Below, one piece after another: positions 52,537-62,081 of a DNA stretch of 64,000 nucleotides. The notes under the pieces were generated by a model. It saw only the letters and a program-made list of their open reading frames with translations. It was not told where the DNA came from and did not search any database. The DNA is from Selenomonadales bacterium (GTDB taxonomy: Bacteria > Bacillota > Negativicutes > Sporomusales > UBA7701), in assembly GCA_018434945.1 (NCBI GenBank), contig JAHDOI010000065.1, positions 1 through 64,000 on the forward strand, given 5' to 3'. The stretch's first letter is position 1; each line of letters starts with the position of its first letter. A program made the position numbers and the translations under genes.

Positions 52537-55500
52537 ATGCGGCAAAAAGCCATAGTACTGGCTGTAGTGGCTTTGGTTTTTGTCAGTGTGGCCGGCGCTT
52601 TTATTGTCAACAAGAGCCAAACCGTAATGGCCGGGATGAACGACAGGCTTGAAACGGAGCTGACCAGGGCGCTGGGAGGCCCTGTAACGGTTAAAAGCCT
52701 CGAAATTTCCTGGATCAACAAGGTGCGGCTCAACAATGTAACTGTCCGCGACGACCGCGGACAGCTGATCGCCGCCGCGGGAAAACTGACTGTTGTATAC
52801 GACCCGTTCGCCCTCCTGCGCGGCGTCGCCGCCGTGGAAGCGGTCAGCGAACTGGTTCTGGACGAGCCGGAGATAAACCTCGACCGACGAGCGGACGGCA
52901 AATGGAACATTGAGGACCTGCTCGACAAAACCCGCTCGGGCGACTCGCCCTTCAGCGGCAAAATAGCCATCAGCAAGGGCGCGGTGGCGATCACCATGCC
53001 GGAAGGCCGCTGGCGGCTCGACGGTATCGAGGCGTTCTTCGACTTTGCCGGCAAGCCGGACATCGCGCTCCAGCTTACCGCCAACTATAAAGGTGCGCCG
53101 CTGGAAGTGGCGGGACGCGTCAGTCTCGCCGGCGTCAGCATGCTTGCCGCCGGCGTATCCGACCTCGATCTCGACGGACTGGAAGCGCTGGTGCCGGCAG
53201 ATCTGGGCATAAAGCCGGCCGGCGGACGCCTCGCCCAGGCGCAGATAATCCTGCGGCGCGACAAAGGCGAACTTACTTATGCCGGCGAAGCCAAGCTCGA
53301 CGGCGTCAACATCGGCGTAGCCGGCCTGACGGTGAGCGGAGCGCGGGGCAGCGTGGCCTTCAGCGACAAGCAGGTTTTTTTGTTTCCGATCGCCGCCAGG
53401 GTTTACGGACAGGATATCGAACTTAGGGGCAAAATAGCGACCGACACCGCCGAACCGGTGCTCGGTCTTACGGTGAGCGCCCGGAGCTTCGACCCCGCGG
53501 CCCTGGGCAGGGACATACCCCTAAAGGGCCCGCTGGCGTTCACGGCCGTTATCGGCGGTACGCCGACCAGGCCGGTGGTCAGCGGCGAGGTCCGCCTGGG
53601 CAAGGGGGAGGCGAACGGCTGGGAGGTAACCGGCGCGGAGGCGAAATTCGCGCTGGTCGAATCGGTCCTGACGATCAGCAAACTCGACGCCGGAATGTTC
53701 GGCGGCCGGATAGGCGGAGCGGGCACCATTCTGCTCGACAAGCAAGATTACAACCTGGCGGTCAGCGGTCGCGGCTTGGACCTGGCGGCTCTCCCCAGTC
53801 TTGGTGTAAGTATGTCAGGCCGGGGAGATATCGACCTGCGCCTGGAAGGAACGAATACCCTGGCATCCGCAAAGATAGCCGGCTCGGCGCAGGCCACCGG
53901 CGGCAGCCTCGACGGCATACCATTCGCCAGCATGTCTGCCGGCTTTTTCAAGGCTGGCGACAGTCTGACGGTCGACTACATAACCATGGGCTTCCCGGGT
54001 AGCGGAGTGTTGACCGCCAAAGGAACAGTCGATAACGACCGGCTGGCCCTGACCTTTTTCTGCCAGGGTGTGCCGCTTTCCATGTTCGCCGCTCAGGCGG
54101 GCGGCGTCGATCTCGCCGGCACGGTCGACGCGGAAGGCAGGGTGGAGGGCACGACCGGAGCCCCCCGGGCATCGGCCCGGTTCACAGCCTATAACGGCCG
54201 GGCGCTTTACCAGCCCTTCACGCTTGCCAAAGGCTCTCTCGCCGTGACGCGCAGCGCCCTCGTCCTCGAAGCGGTGGAGGCGCAAAGCGGCGTCACCCGG
54301 CACGTAGTCAACGGCAGCATCGGCCTGACCGGCGCGCAGGAGATGAACATCACCGTCGCCACCCGGCAGGCGAGGGCGGAAAACCTCGTCAAACTTATCA
54401 TGCCCGGAGAGAGGCTGACCGGTAACGTCGACAACGAATTGACGATAACAGGGCCATTGGCGTCACTGTCAGCCTCAGGCCATCTCAAGCTGACGGAAGG
54501 GAGCTTCCGCGACTACCTGATCGCAAGGGCCGAGGGCCATTACCACCGGAAGGGCGGCGTCATCGAACTGCGGGACTTCGTGGTCGATTCGCTGGGCGCC
54601 GAGGTCCGTTTCGCCGGAAAGGTCGGCGCCGACAACAGCCTCAGCCTTGACGTGACGGCGAAAGACATCGATCTCGCCGCCGTCCATGTCAAGTTTCCCT
54701 ACCCGGTCGCGGGACAGGCCCGCTTCGCCGGCCGGCTGACCGGCACCCCTGCCGCGCCGGTTTTCAGCGGCGGGATAACCGCCTCGAGCCTTAAACTGAA
54801 CGGCCAGGAACTGACCGGCATCGCCGGCGAAATAAGCGTCGACAGCGAGCAGCTGGCAGTGCCGAGTTTCGGGTTCTCCCAGGGAGAAGGCAAATTCAGC
54901 TTTTCCGGCGGGATAGGCTTCGCGTCCGGGAATATTTACGGCGACCTCAGCGCCAGCAACGGCGGCGTCGCCGGGCTGCTGGCCATCTTCAACATACCGG
55001 CGAAGGATATCGACGGCCGCCTGGACGGCCACATTTCCTTAGGCGGCACGGTAGCCCAGCCCGACATGTGGCTGACAGGCACGCTCACCAAAGGTAAGAT
55101 CAAAAATTATCCGCTCGATAACATCGAGGCTGACATCGCGCTTAGGAACAACGTGGTGACGATCAATCACTTTTTCGCCAAGCAAGGCGACGGTGTACTG
55201 GCGGCACGAGGCACGGCGGCGCTGGGCGGGCCGCTCGACATCGAGATCGGCGGTCGCTCTCTCGACGCCGGCCTCCTTACCGCCTGGCTGGACTCGACGG
55301 TCGACACCACCGGCAAGCTGGCTTTCACCGCCCAGATAACAGGAACCTCGTACAGCCCACATGCCGCAGTTTCGCTGGAGATAAACGGCGGAGGGGTGGC
55401 CAACGCCACCTTTGACAACCTGTACGGCTTGTTCGTACTCGACAAAGGAAGCATCCTCGTCAACCAACTGATGCTAACCAAGGGGCCGTACCGGGCGAGT

Positions 55501-56892
55501 GCTTACGGTACCGTCCCCCTGGCCGCCCTCAACCGCGAGGGTCGGGCTAAGGCGACGATAGCCGACCAAATGGACCTCAGAGTGCGCCTGGAGCAGGCCA
55601 ACCTGAGCATCATGCCTCTTCTGAGCAACGAGGTCGCCTGGGCCTCCGGCGAAACCAAAGGCGAGGTGACGATCGGCGGCACCCTCGCCCAGCCGCTCCT
55701 CAACGGCAGCATCGTTGTAAGGGACGGAGCCGTGAAACTCAAATCTCTGGCCGACCCCATTCAAAAAGTTGGGGTTGATATTCAGTTCGAAGGTGATAAA
55801 ATTAATATAATAACCTTCGACGGCAGCATGGGCACGGGATCATACCGCCTGACAGGGTCGGCCGGCATCAACGGCCTCTCGCTGGCTGATTACCGCATCC
55901 TGCTCGTATTGGACAAGCTGGGTATCAACCATAAATACTTCAAGGGACCGCTGCAAGGCACCCTTACCCTCAATTCCGGCGGCGGAAAGCCGGTTCTCGG
56001 CGGCCAGCTGGTGTTCGAGAATACGACGATCAACGTGCCTATCGTCCCGGAAATCTCGGCGACAAACATCGACATAGGCCTTGACCTGGAAGTTGTCGCC
56101 GCCAAGAAGGTCAGACTGTTTAATCCTTATTTTTACGACCTGCAGGTAGAGGGGAAAGCCAAATTCACCGGCTCGACCGCCGAGCCTGATGCGTCCGGCC
56201 ACTTCGAAACGGTGCGGGGCACGGTGAACTACCTGCGTACTCAGTTCAGGGTCGACAACGGCCGCGCCGACTTTATCCGGCTCGGATCGCTGCTGCCGGT
56301 TATCAAGCTTACCGCCGAAACAAAACTGGAGTACACGCGCGTAAAACTGGCTGTGAGCGGTTCGCTCGACGCGATGGAATTCCGCCTGAGCTCCGAGCCG
56401 GCTATGAACCAGCAGCAGATACTGTCGCTCCTCACGCTGCGCAACCGTTATGCGGACCGGCAGAATACCGCGGGCGGCAGCCGGGATTCCGGTCTTGGCC
56501 GCGAAGAACTGATGGGCCTTCTCGACGCGGGGCTGCACGTAGCCTTCGTGGCTGAAGCCGAGACCGCTTTCCGCAACTCCTTCGGCCTCGACGATTTCCG
56601 CCTCGTCCGCAGCACCCTGACCAGCGAGACCTCGACAAACGGTAAAAAATCGGGGACGACATCAGGCGCCACGAACGGCACGGCGACATCGGTAAACGAC
56701 CGCGAGGTATACAACATCGAACTCGGCAAGTATGTTACCGATCGCCTGTATATAAGCTACACGCTGGGTGTCGACCATAAGGAAACAAGCGCCTTCATCC
56801 GTTACGATCTGAACCGCCGGTTCAGCGTGACCGGGGCGGTGGACGAATATCACCGCCGACGGGTGGGTGTAGAGGCACGGTTTACTTTCTAA
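52537..56892 (+). CDS. tamB: TamB-type outer-membrane assembly / lipid transport protein
   Basis: 1451 residues. One N-terminal anchor helix (AIVLAVVALVFVSVAGAFIV), then a very long series of beta-strand repeats (AsmA-like hydrophobic groove) and a C-terminal DUF490/TamB domain (about 1090-1451, with MNQQQILSLLTLRNRYADR and the end LGVDHKETSAFIRYDLNRRFSVTGAVDEYHRRRVGVEARFTF). TamB spans the periplasm and aids outer-membrane protein insertion or phospholipid transport. ATG 52537 is preferred over 52519 because GGGAGG lies five bases before it. Confidence 0.93.
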   Translation: MRQKAIVLAVVALVFVSVAGAFIVNKSQTVMAGMNDRLETELTRALGGPVTVKSLEISWINKVRLNNVTVRDDRGQLIAAAGKLTVVYDPFALLRGVAAVEAVSELVLDEPEINLDRRADGKWNIEDLLDKTRSGDSPFSGKIAISKGAVAITMPEGRWRLDGIEAFFDFAGKPDIALQLTANYKGAPLEVAGRVSLAGVSMLAAGVSDLDLDGLEALVPADLGIKPAGGRLAQAQIILRRDKGELTYAGEAKLDGVNIGVAGLTVSGARGSVAFSDKQVFLFPIAARVYGQDIELRGKIATDTAEPVLGLTVSARSFDPAALGRDIPLKGPLAFTAVIGGTPTRPVVSGEVRLGKGEANGWEVTGAEAKFALVESVLTISKLDAGMFGGRIGGAGTILLDKQDYNLAVSGRGLDLAALPSLGVSMSGRGDIDLRLEGTNTLASAKIAGSAQATGGSLDGIPFASMSAGFFKAGDSLTVDYITMGFPGSGVLTAKGTVDNDRLALTFFCQGVPLSMFAAQAGGVDLAGTVDAEGRVEGTTGAPRASARFTAYNGRALYQPFTLAKGSLAVTRSALVLEAVEAQSGVTRHVVNGSIGLTGAQEMNITVATRQARAENLVKLIMPGERLTGNVDNELTITGPLASLSASGHLKLTEGSFRDYLIARAEGHYHRKGGVIELRDFVVDSLGAEVRFAGKVGADNSLSLDVTAKDIDLAAVHVKFPYPVAGQARFAGRLTGTPAAPVFSGGITASSLKLNGQELTGIAGEISVDSEQLAVPSFGFSQGEGKFSFSGGIGFASGNIYGDLSASNGGVAGLLAIFNIPAKDIDGRLDGHISLGGTVAQPDMWLTGTLTKGKIKNYPLDNIEADIALRNNVVTINHFFAKQGDGVLAARGTAALGGPLDIEIGGRSLDAGLLTAWLDSTVDTTGKLAFTAQITGTSYSPHAAVSLEINGGGVANATFDNLYGLFVLDKGSILVNQLMLTKGPYRASAYGTVPLAALNREGRAKATIADQMDLRVRLEQANLSIMPLLSNEVAWASGETKGEVTIGGTLAQPLLNGSIVVRDGAVKLKSLADPIQKVGVDIQFEGDKINIITFDGSMGTGSYRLTGSAGINGLSLADYRILLVLDKLGINHKYFKGPLQGTLTLNSGGGKPVLGGQLVFENTTINVPIVPEISATNIDIGLDLEVVAAKKVRLFNPYFYDLQVEGKAKFTGSTAEPDASGHFETVRGTVNYLRTQFRVDNGRADFIRLGSLLPVIKLTAETKLEYTRVKLAVSGSLDAMEFRLSSEPAMNQQQILSLLTLRNRYADRQNTAGGSRDSGLGREELMGLLDAGLHVAFVAEAETAFRNSFGLDDFRLVRSTLTSETSTNGKKSGTTSGATNGTATSVNDREVYNIELGKYVTDRLYISYTLGVDHKETSAFIRYDLNRRFSVTGAVDEYHRRRVGVEARFTF

Positions 56893-56898
56893 GCGGGG

Positions 56899-57555
56899 AT
56901 GATAGAAATGTTGAGCCAGTATCTGGCGGAACTGAGAAAAATACGTCTGCTCGACGCCGCCGAAGAAAGGCGGCTGTGGGAAGCTTATAAAGACACCGGC
57001 GATCTCGACAGCCGCCGGCGGATTATCGAGCATTACCAGCCGCTGGTCTTTAAAGCCGCCCTGCGCTGGAAAGCGGACGACGCAGCGATCATGGACATCA
57101 TCCAGGAAGGCACCGTAGGATTGATCGAGGCTGTCGAAAGTTACGATCACACCCGCGGGGTGGCGTTCAGCCTGTACGCCTTCCACCGCATCCGCGGCCG
57201 CATCGTCAATTTCATCACCCGCGAAGGCAAAGCCAACTGTTTGTATATAGACAGCCCCCTGGAGGAGGAAGGCGGCCTGACCCTGGGAGATGCGCTGGTG
57301 GACGGTGCGCCCGCGGTGGCCGTGCAAGCGGAGCGCAATTTCCTCGTCGAACAGGTCCGCGGCGCACTGGGGCGCCTGCCGGCCAACGAGCAACTGGTGC
57401 TGTCGGGCATGTACCTGGAAGAGCGCGAGCCGAGGCAATTGGCCGAATCCCTCGACATGAGCCTGTCGCATGTCTACAGGCTTCACAAGCAAGGCATCCG
57501 CAGGGCCCGCGGCTTGTTATCCAGGCTGATGCAGGACATGAAGAATTCATTGTAA
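56899..57555 (+). CDS. Sigma-70 family RNA polymerase sigma factor
   Basis: 218 residues. Region 2: FKAALRWKADDAAIMDIIQEGTVGLIEAVESYDHTRGVAFSLYAFHRIRGRIVNFI (polymerase binding and -10 recognition). Region 4: LPANEQLVLSGMYLEEREPRQLAESLDMSLSHVYRLHKQGIRRARGLLS (helix-turn-helix for the -35). No region 1.1; region 3 is shortened, so it belongs to an alternative group. Seven bases after tamB and ahead of a membrane protein and bamA, so it may regulate envelope genes. ATG 56899 or 56908 possible. Confidence 0.88.
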   Translation: MIEMLSQYLAELRKIRLLDAAEERRLWEAYKDTGDLDSRRRIIEHYQPLVFKAALRWKADDAAIMDIIQEGTVGLIEAVESYDHTRGVAFSLYAFHRIRGRIVNFITREGKANCLYIDSPLEEEGGLTLGDALVDGAPAVAVQAERNFLVEQVRGALGRLPANEQLVLSGMYLEEREPRQLAESLDMSLSHVYRLHKQGIRRARGLLSRLMQDMKNSL

Positions 57556-57696
57556 GAAAAAGGGCTGAAACAGGAAGAAAACGCGAGAAAAATCCCCGTC
57601 CTTCCGTAATTATGCCTTAAATTACCCGCTTAGGGGCGACCAGAATCTGGCCTCTTCCCATGACTATATATTGTGGCTATAATAGGAGTGGTGGAA

Positions 57697-58263
57697 ATGG
57701 CGGATTTCAAACGGCATATGTTCCGGCACCTGCGCTCCGCCAAGGTTTGGCTGACGCGGGCGGAAGAGTCATTCGACAATAACAGCAAAATTCGCGGCGA
57801 ACTCGACCTTTTCTTAGCTCAGGCCGAGCTCCAGCACGCGAAGGAGGCAAGCCTCTTCCGGCAAGAGCGGCATCATCCCCCGCTCCTGCGCCAGGCGGCG
57901 CCTTTCGTACTCGCCGCCGCCATAGTTGCCGCCGGGTTCGGGGCATACTGGGGGTTTAGCGAGCGCCACGCCGCCGTGCCAATTCCACTTGCCGCGCAAG
58001 AAGCCAAGATAACGCCGGCGATCCAAAAAACCAGCGATACCTCAGCCCCGCACCGGGTTGAGGAACAGCGGCCGGCGATATCCAAGGCGACAAGCAATAC
58101 TCCACAGGAAATCAGTTTGCCGGCCTATCGCCCGGAGAGCGTCGGGGCCCAGCGCCCGGAAAGCCTCGGACAGGCACAGCCGACAGAAAAGGAGAACCTG
58201 CTTTCCCCGGATGAGATGAAAAATGTCATCCGGGCTGCCGGCAAATCGCTGCGCGGCCAATAA
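57697..58263 (+). CDS. Single-pass membrane protein of unknown function
   Basis: 188 residues from ATG 57697 (AGGAGTGGTGG upstream). The N-terminal ~70 residues are helical and charged, one membrane helix follows (about 70-92, APFVLAAAIVAAGFGAYWGF), and the remaining ~95 residues are Pro/Glu/Ser-rich and probably outside the inner membrane. Cytoplasmic head, one helix and exposed tail is the layout of many anti-sigma factors, and a sigma factor gene precedes it. It has no zinc-binding HxxxCxxC motif, so the role is only a hypothesis. Confidence 0.6.
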   Translation: MADFKRHMFRHLRSAKVWLTRAEESFDNNSKIRGELDLFLAQAELQHAKEASLFRQERHHPPLLRQAAPFVLAAAIVAAGFGAYWGFSERHAAVPIPLAAQEAKITPAIQKTSDTSAPHRVEEQRPAISKATSNTPQEISLPAYRPESVGAQRPESLGQAQPTEKENLLSPDEMKNVIRAAGKSLRGQ

Positions 58264-58284
58264 ACTTAATAAAGGAGGTTATGC

Positions 58285-60060
58285 ATGAAAGCGAGGAGGC
58301 ACTTCGGGCACCTGTTACTTTCAGCTGTCATTGCGCTAGGAATCGTGCTCGGCTCCGCCGCTCCAAGCCATGCTGCCGACCTTACCGGGAAACGGGTCAC
58401 CGCCGTTAGCGTCTCCGGCAACACCAGCGTGCCGGAGAGCGATATCATGGCGGTGGTCAAGCTTAAACCCGGCGACACGCTCAGTGCCGACAAGGTCCAG
58501 CAGGATTTGCGGGCGATCTACGAGCTTGGCAACTTTTTTGACGTAGTATCCAACTTCACCGAAGTACCGGAAGGCGTAAAAGTGGTCTATACGGTAATGG
58601 AAAACCCGGCCCTGAAAGACATCGTCGTCAAGGGCAACGCAAAGGTATCCACCGACAAGATCAAGAGTATGCTGACGGTATCTCCAGGCAAGGTGCTCAA
58701 CACCAAGGCCTTGAACGAAAATGCCCGCATCATCGAGACTTACTACCACGACCAGGGCTACGTACTGGCGCGGGTAAGCGACGTCGCCATGACTCCGGGC
58801 GGGGTGCTGACCATCACCATCAGTGAAGGGATGCTCGAAGGGATAACGGTCAAAGGCAACGAAAAGACCAAAACCCACGTCATCACCCGCGAGATGAAGG
58901 TCAAGCCCGGCGACGCCTTCAACGTCAAGGACGCCCGCCGCAGTATGCAGAAGGTGTACAACCTCGGCTACTTCGAAGACGTCAACATGAAGCTCAACCC
59001 CGGCAAACAGCCCAACTCGGTCATCCTCGAAACCAACGTCGTCGAACAGAAAACCGGCGTGTTTTCCATCGGCGGCGGCTACAGCCAGGGCGACGGACTT
59101 GTCGGTATCATCGAGCTTGGTGACAACAACTTCCGCGGCACCGGCGACAAGGTAAAGATCCACTGGGAGTTCGGCGGTAAAGCCGACAGCGGCAGGAATT
59201 ACGAGTTCTCCTACACCCGCCCCTGGCTGGACAGCAAACAGACCTCGGCGAGCGTATCGCTGTATAACATGACGAACGAGTACACCGATTACGGCTACAA
59301 AGGCGACGACAGGGCTGTCAGGTCGACCTACGACCGCAAACGCAGAGGCTGGGACCTCACCCTCGGACGGCCGCAGGGCGAGTATATCCACAACTACGTA
59401 ACCTTCAAGAACCGTACCGACGACTACGTGAAATTCGTCTCCGGTCCGGTCGACTACAAGGCGGCGTCAGGTGCTGCAAACTATGACAGCGCCTACAACG
59501 GTCAGTGGCTCAAAGACAATTTCGGCCTGACCCGCAGCGTAACCCTGGCGAGGGTCTTCGACTCGCGCGACAACGTCTTTAACCCCTCCGAGGGTACGCG
59601 CTTCTCGCTGTCGGCCGAATTCGCCGGCAAGGCGTTCGGCGGCGACTTCAGCTTCAACAAGTACACCGCCGAAGACCGCAACTACTTCAAAGTCGGTCAT
59701 GCCCAAGTCGTCGCGGTGCGCCTGACGGCGGGCTACGCCGACGGCAGGATGCCCGACAGCGGCAAATTCTACGTGGGCGGCGCCGACACACTCCGCGGCT
59801 ACAACGACGAACAGTTCAAAGGCAACAAGATGCTTGCGGCGACAGCCGAGTACCGTTTCCCGATCGTCAAGAAAGTCGAAGGCGTTGTCTTCGGCGATAT
59901 CGGCAACGCATGGGACGGCGAGGGCTACAAGCTCAACGACCTCAAATCCAGCATCGGTGTCGGCGTCCGCGTGACCACCCCCCTTGGCCCTATCAGGCTG
60001 GACTACGCCCGGGGCCAGGAAGGCGGCAAGACGCACTTCAGCTTCGGCGGCCAATTCTAA
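58285..60060 (+). CDS. bamA: Outer-membrane protein assembly factor BamA
   Basis: 591 residues; E. coli BamA has about 810. Signal peptide 1-31. Three POTRA domains fit in residues ~35-260 (starting GKRVTAVSVSGNTSVPESDIMAVV, LKDIVVKGNAKVSTDKIKSMLTV, LEGITVKGNEKTKTHVITREMKV), compared with five in Proteobacteria. The rest is the 16-strand barrel, with RGYNDEQFKGNKMLAATAEYRFPI (VRGF-like loop 6) and a C-terminal aromatic-ended strand (HFSFGGQF). It inserts other outer-membrane proteins. AAAGGAGG precedes the ATG. Confidence 0.95.
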   Translation: MKARRHFGHLLLSAVIALGIVLGSAAPSHAADLTGKRVTAVSVSGNTSVPESDIMAVVKLKPGDTLSADKVQQDLRAIYELGNFFDVVSNFTEVPEGVKVVYTVMENPALKDIVVKGNAKVSTDKIKSMLTVSPGKVLNTKALNENARIIETYYHDQGYVLARVSDVAMTPGGVLTITISEGMLEGITVKGNEKTKTHVITREMKVKPGDAFNVKDARRSMQKVYNLGYFEDVNMKLNPGKQPNSVILETNVVEQKTGVFSIGGGYSQGDGLVGIIELGDNNFRGTGDKVKIHWEFGGKADSGRNYEFSYTRPWLDSKQTSASVSLYNMTNEYTDYGYKGDDRAVRSTYDRKRRGWDLTLGRPQGEYIHNYVTFKNRTDDYVKFVSGPVDYKAASGAANYDSAYNGQWLKDNFGLTRSVTLARVFDSRDNVFNPSEGTRFSLSAEFAGKAFGGDFSFNKYTAEDRNYFKVGHAQVVAVRLTAGYADGRMPDSGKFYVGGADTLRGYNDEQFKGNKMLAATAEYRFPIVKKVEGVVFGDIGNAWDGEGYKLNDLKSSIGVGVRVTTPLGPIRLDYARGQEGGKTHFSFGGQF

Positions 60061-60066
60061 AAGCGA

Positions 60067-60099
60067 CAAGAGTCAGGTCTAGTACCTGGCTCTTGCTTT
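60067..60099 (+). terminator. Terminator after bamA
   Basis: AAGAGTCAGGT / ACCTGGCTCTT stem with a five-base loop followed by CTTT. Confidence 0.78.
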
Positions 60100-60177
60100 A
60101 ACCCGGCACTCTTCTTCGCAAACCCGGGATAATCCGATTCGGGCAACCCTCTGGCCAGGGAGGTGGCGGCAATAACG

Positions 60178-61458
60178 GTGCGAAATTTCCTTGCCATAAC
60201 AGTCGTGGCGTTGATAATTCTCGCGAGCCTGAGCGGCGAAGCCGCGGCCGCGAACGCGGCCGTAGAAACGGTCACAGTGAGTGTGCGGGCCGGTGACGCT
60301 CCGCCGCCCAGCCGCGTCATAAAACGCATGGAGCAAAGTATCGCCACCGTGGGCGACCACGTCCTCACCGGACGCAAGGTGGCCGATGTCGATAGCGGTA
60401 AGGCTTCCTACGAAAAACTCATCAAAGAGATTTTCGACCGCGTACTTGTAGGTTACTCGGTACAGGAAGTCACCATAACGCCGGGGCGGACCGCGCATAT
60501 AGCCGTGCGCATCCTGCCATGGGGCGACGTTGTGCGCAAAGTCGTGGTGGAAACCGATCTCGGCGGCATATCTCCGCAGTTGGCGGGCCTGTTCCGCAGC
60601 GATTTGGGCGATGTCGAGGACAGGATCGGGCAGGTGCTTATCGGTATGCCGGTAGATTCGGTGGACTGGGCGAGCAGCGTTTCCAAAACGGTCATCCGCG
60701 AGCACCTTGCCGCCCAGCTGCCGGAGTTCAGAGCCAATATAGAAATAATCGCCGGCCAGACGACAACGGTCAAACTCTCGCTGGCGCCGGCGGGGCCGCT
60801 AGTCAAAGATGTCCGGGTCACGCTGCGTTCCCGGACAATTCCGAACTTCCTCCTGCTCGAAGCGCGTCCGGTTGTCGAAGACGCGGCCAACCCCCTGCGG
60901 GGACTGCCGGTGGCTTTCGTGGAACGCCACGGCGATTACTTCAGGGATATGCTGACCAAGGTTGCGGCCGCCCAACCGGTAACCGACCGCTACAGCCTCA
61001 AGCTGATTGCGACGCTGCGGCCGGGGGTAGCCACCGACATGGATATCAGCGCGGAAACCACCAAATACAACGTCAAACTCGAGGGTTACCTCGACATGGG
61101 CCGCAAGGAAAACGATACCTCGGCCCGCCTGCATGTGGGGCAATACCTTGGCCGGCGGGACGAACTCTTCATGGAAGTGACCTTCATCCCCGCCTCCGTA
61201 ACCTGGGAATTTGTTCCCGGGTGGGGACACCGTCTCGGATCAGCGACCGAAGCTGGCGTCAAATACAACCTCAGCAGCAAGCACGGCCTTTTCTGGCTCA
61301 GGCAGGACCTTGACGAACGCTGGTCGCTGCGCCTTGAGCGCACGCCGGTGACGGGGATCTACGAGGCGGGGCTGCGCTTCAAGCTGCACGAATTCCTGAG
61401 CGCCGAATATATCGTCACGACCAATAACCGCTGGCTGCGGCTGGTGGGGAATCTGTAG
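60178..61458 (+). CDS. Putative outer-membrane or periplasmic protein of unknown function
   Basis: 426 residues from GTG 60178, after GGGAGGTGG; a GTG at 60163 overlaps that site. Signal peptide about 1-25 (ends EAAA). The middle (about 60-250) looks like two alpha/beta modules with POTRA-like pattern (VQEVTITPGRTAHIAVRILPWGDVVRKVVVET), and the last ~150 residues are beta-rich with many aromatic and charged strands, as in a barrel. It sits between bamA and ompH in an outer-membrane cluster. I do not recognise the family. Confidence 0.72.
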   Translation: MRNFLAITVVALIILASLSGEAAAANAAVETVTVSVRAGDAPPPSRVIKRMEQSIATVGDHVLTGRKVADVDSGKASYEKLIKEIFDRVLVGYSVQEVTITPGRTAHIAVRILPWGDVVRKVVVETDLGGISPQLAGLFRSDLGDVEDRIGQVLIGMPVDSVDWASSVSKTVIREHLAAQLPEFRANIEIIAGQTTTVKLSLAPAGPLVKDVRVTLRSRTIPNFLLLEARPVVEDAANPLRGLPVAFVERHGDYFRDMLTKVAAAQPVTDRYSLKLIATLRPGVATDMDISAETTKYNVKLEGYLDMGRKENDTSARLHVGQYLGRRDELFMEVTFIPASVTWEFVPGWGHRLGSATEAGVKYNLSSKHGLFWLRQDLDERWSLRLERTPVTGIYEAGLRFKLHEFLSAEYIVTTNNRWLRLVGNL

Positions 61459-61469
61459 AATTTTTGTCC

Positions 61470-61498
61470 TTGAATGACGCCCTCGTCCCTGCTATAAT
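61470..61498 (+). promoter_or_regulatory. Sigma-A promoter of the first ompH gene
   Basis: TTGAAT, 17-base spacer, TATAAT, just after the preceding gene's stop. Confidence 0.75.
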
Positions 61499-61543
61499 GA
61501 AGGAGTATAAATTCTGCCAAGAAGCGGAAAGAGGGGTAAGAAA

Positions 61544-62011
61544 GTGCTCAAAATCGAAAAGAAACAGGTCAAGATCATCTCCGTAGCGATCGCAGCGGTG
61601 TTTATGCTTAGTGTCGTTGGCATAGCGGTGTCCCAGACAGGCACCTCTCAGGCTGCAGCAGCCTCCAACGTTGGCAAGGTAAATTACGATGATCTCGTAA
61701 GATCCCATCCCGACTTCGCCAAATTCGCCGAAACCATGAAATCCGAACAGGACCTCGCCCAGAAGGATTTCGACGCCAAAGCGCCCTCGATGGCCAACGA
61801 CAAAGAGAGACAAGAATACTTCATGCAGCTCCAGCAGCGCCTGGGCGTGAAGCAGGCCGAGCTTCTGAAGCCGATTGAAGACAAAGTAATGGCCACCATC
61901 AAAGAAGTGGCCGACACAAGAGGCCTCGCGGTCGTGATGCCTGCCGGCATGGTGGTTTACGGCGGCCAGGACATCACCGAGGATGTCAAGAAGAAGCTCG
62001 GCGGCAAATAA
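61544..62011 (+). CDS. OmpH/Skp-family periplasmic chaperone, copy 1
   Basis: 155 residues from a GTG start. Signal-anchor sequence (about 10-30), then the OmpH core: VGKVNYDDLVRSHPDFAKFAETMKSEQDLAQ, a coiled-coil of charged helices, and the C-terminal RGLAVVMPAGMVVYGGQDITEDVKKKL, the beta core of Skp. Skp trimers hold unfolded outer-membrane proteins. First of three adjacent ompH-like genes; no lipobox. Confidence 0.9.
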   Translation: MLKIEKKQVKIISVAIAAVFMLSVVGIAVSQTGTSQAAAASNVGKVNYDDLVRSHPDFAKFAETMKSEQDLAQKDFDAKAPSMANDKERQEYFMQLQQRLGVKQAELLKPIEDKVMATIKEVADTRGLAVVMPAGMVVYGGQDITEDVKKKLGGK

Positions 62012-62028
62012 CTGATACTTGTCTATTT

Positions 62029-62058
62029 CCGAGCCGGTCTTACTGTGCTCGGTTCTTT
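62029..62058 (+). terminator. Weak hairpin between ompH genes
   Basis: CCGAGC / GCTCGG with a 12-base loop followed by TTCTTTATT; possible terminator or attenuator. Confidence 0.45.
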
Positions 62059-62081
62059 ATTCTGAAAGGGAGGTGGTTTTT

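Noticed and set aside
57655-57683. TTCCCA-N17-TATAAT promoter before the single-pass membrane protein
   Set aside because: The start of transcription would fall after the ribosome binding site of that gene, so it could not serve it.
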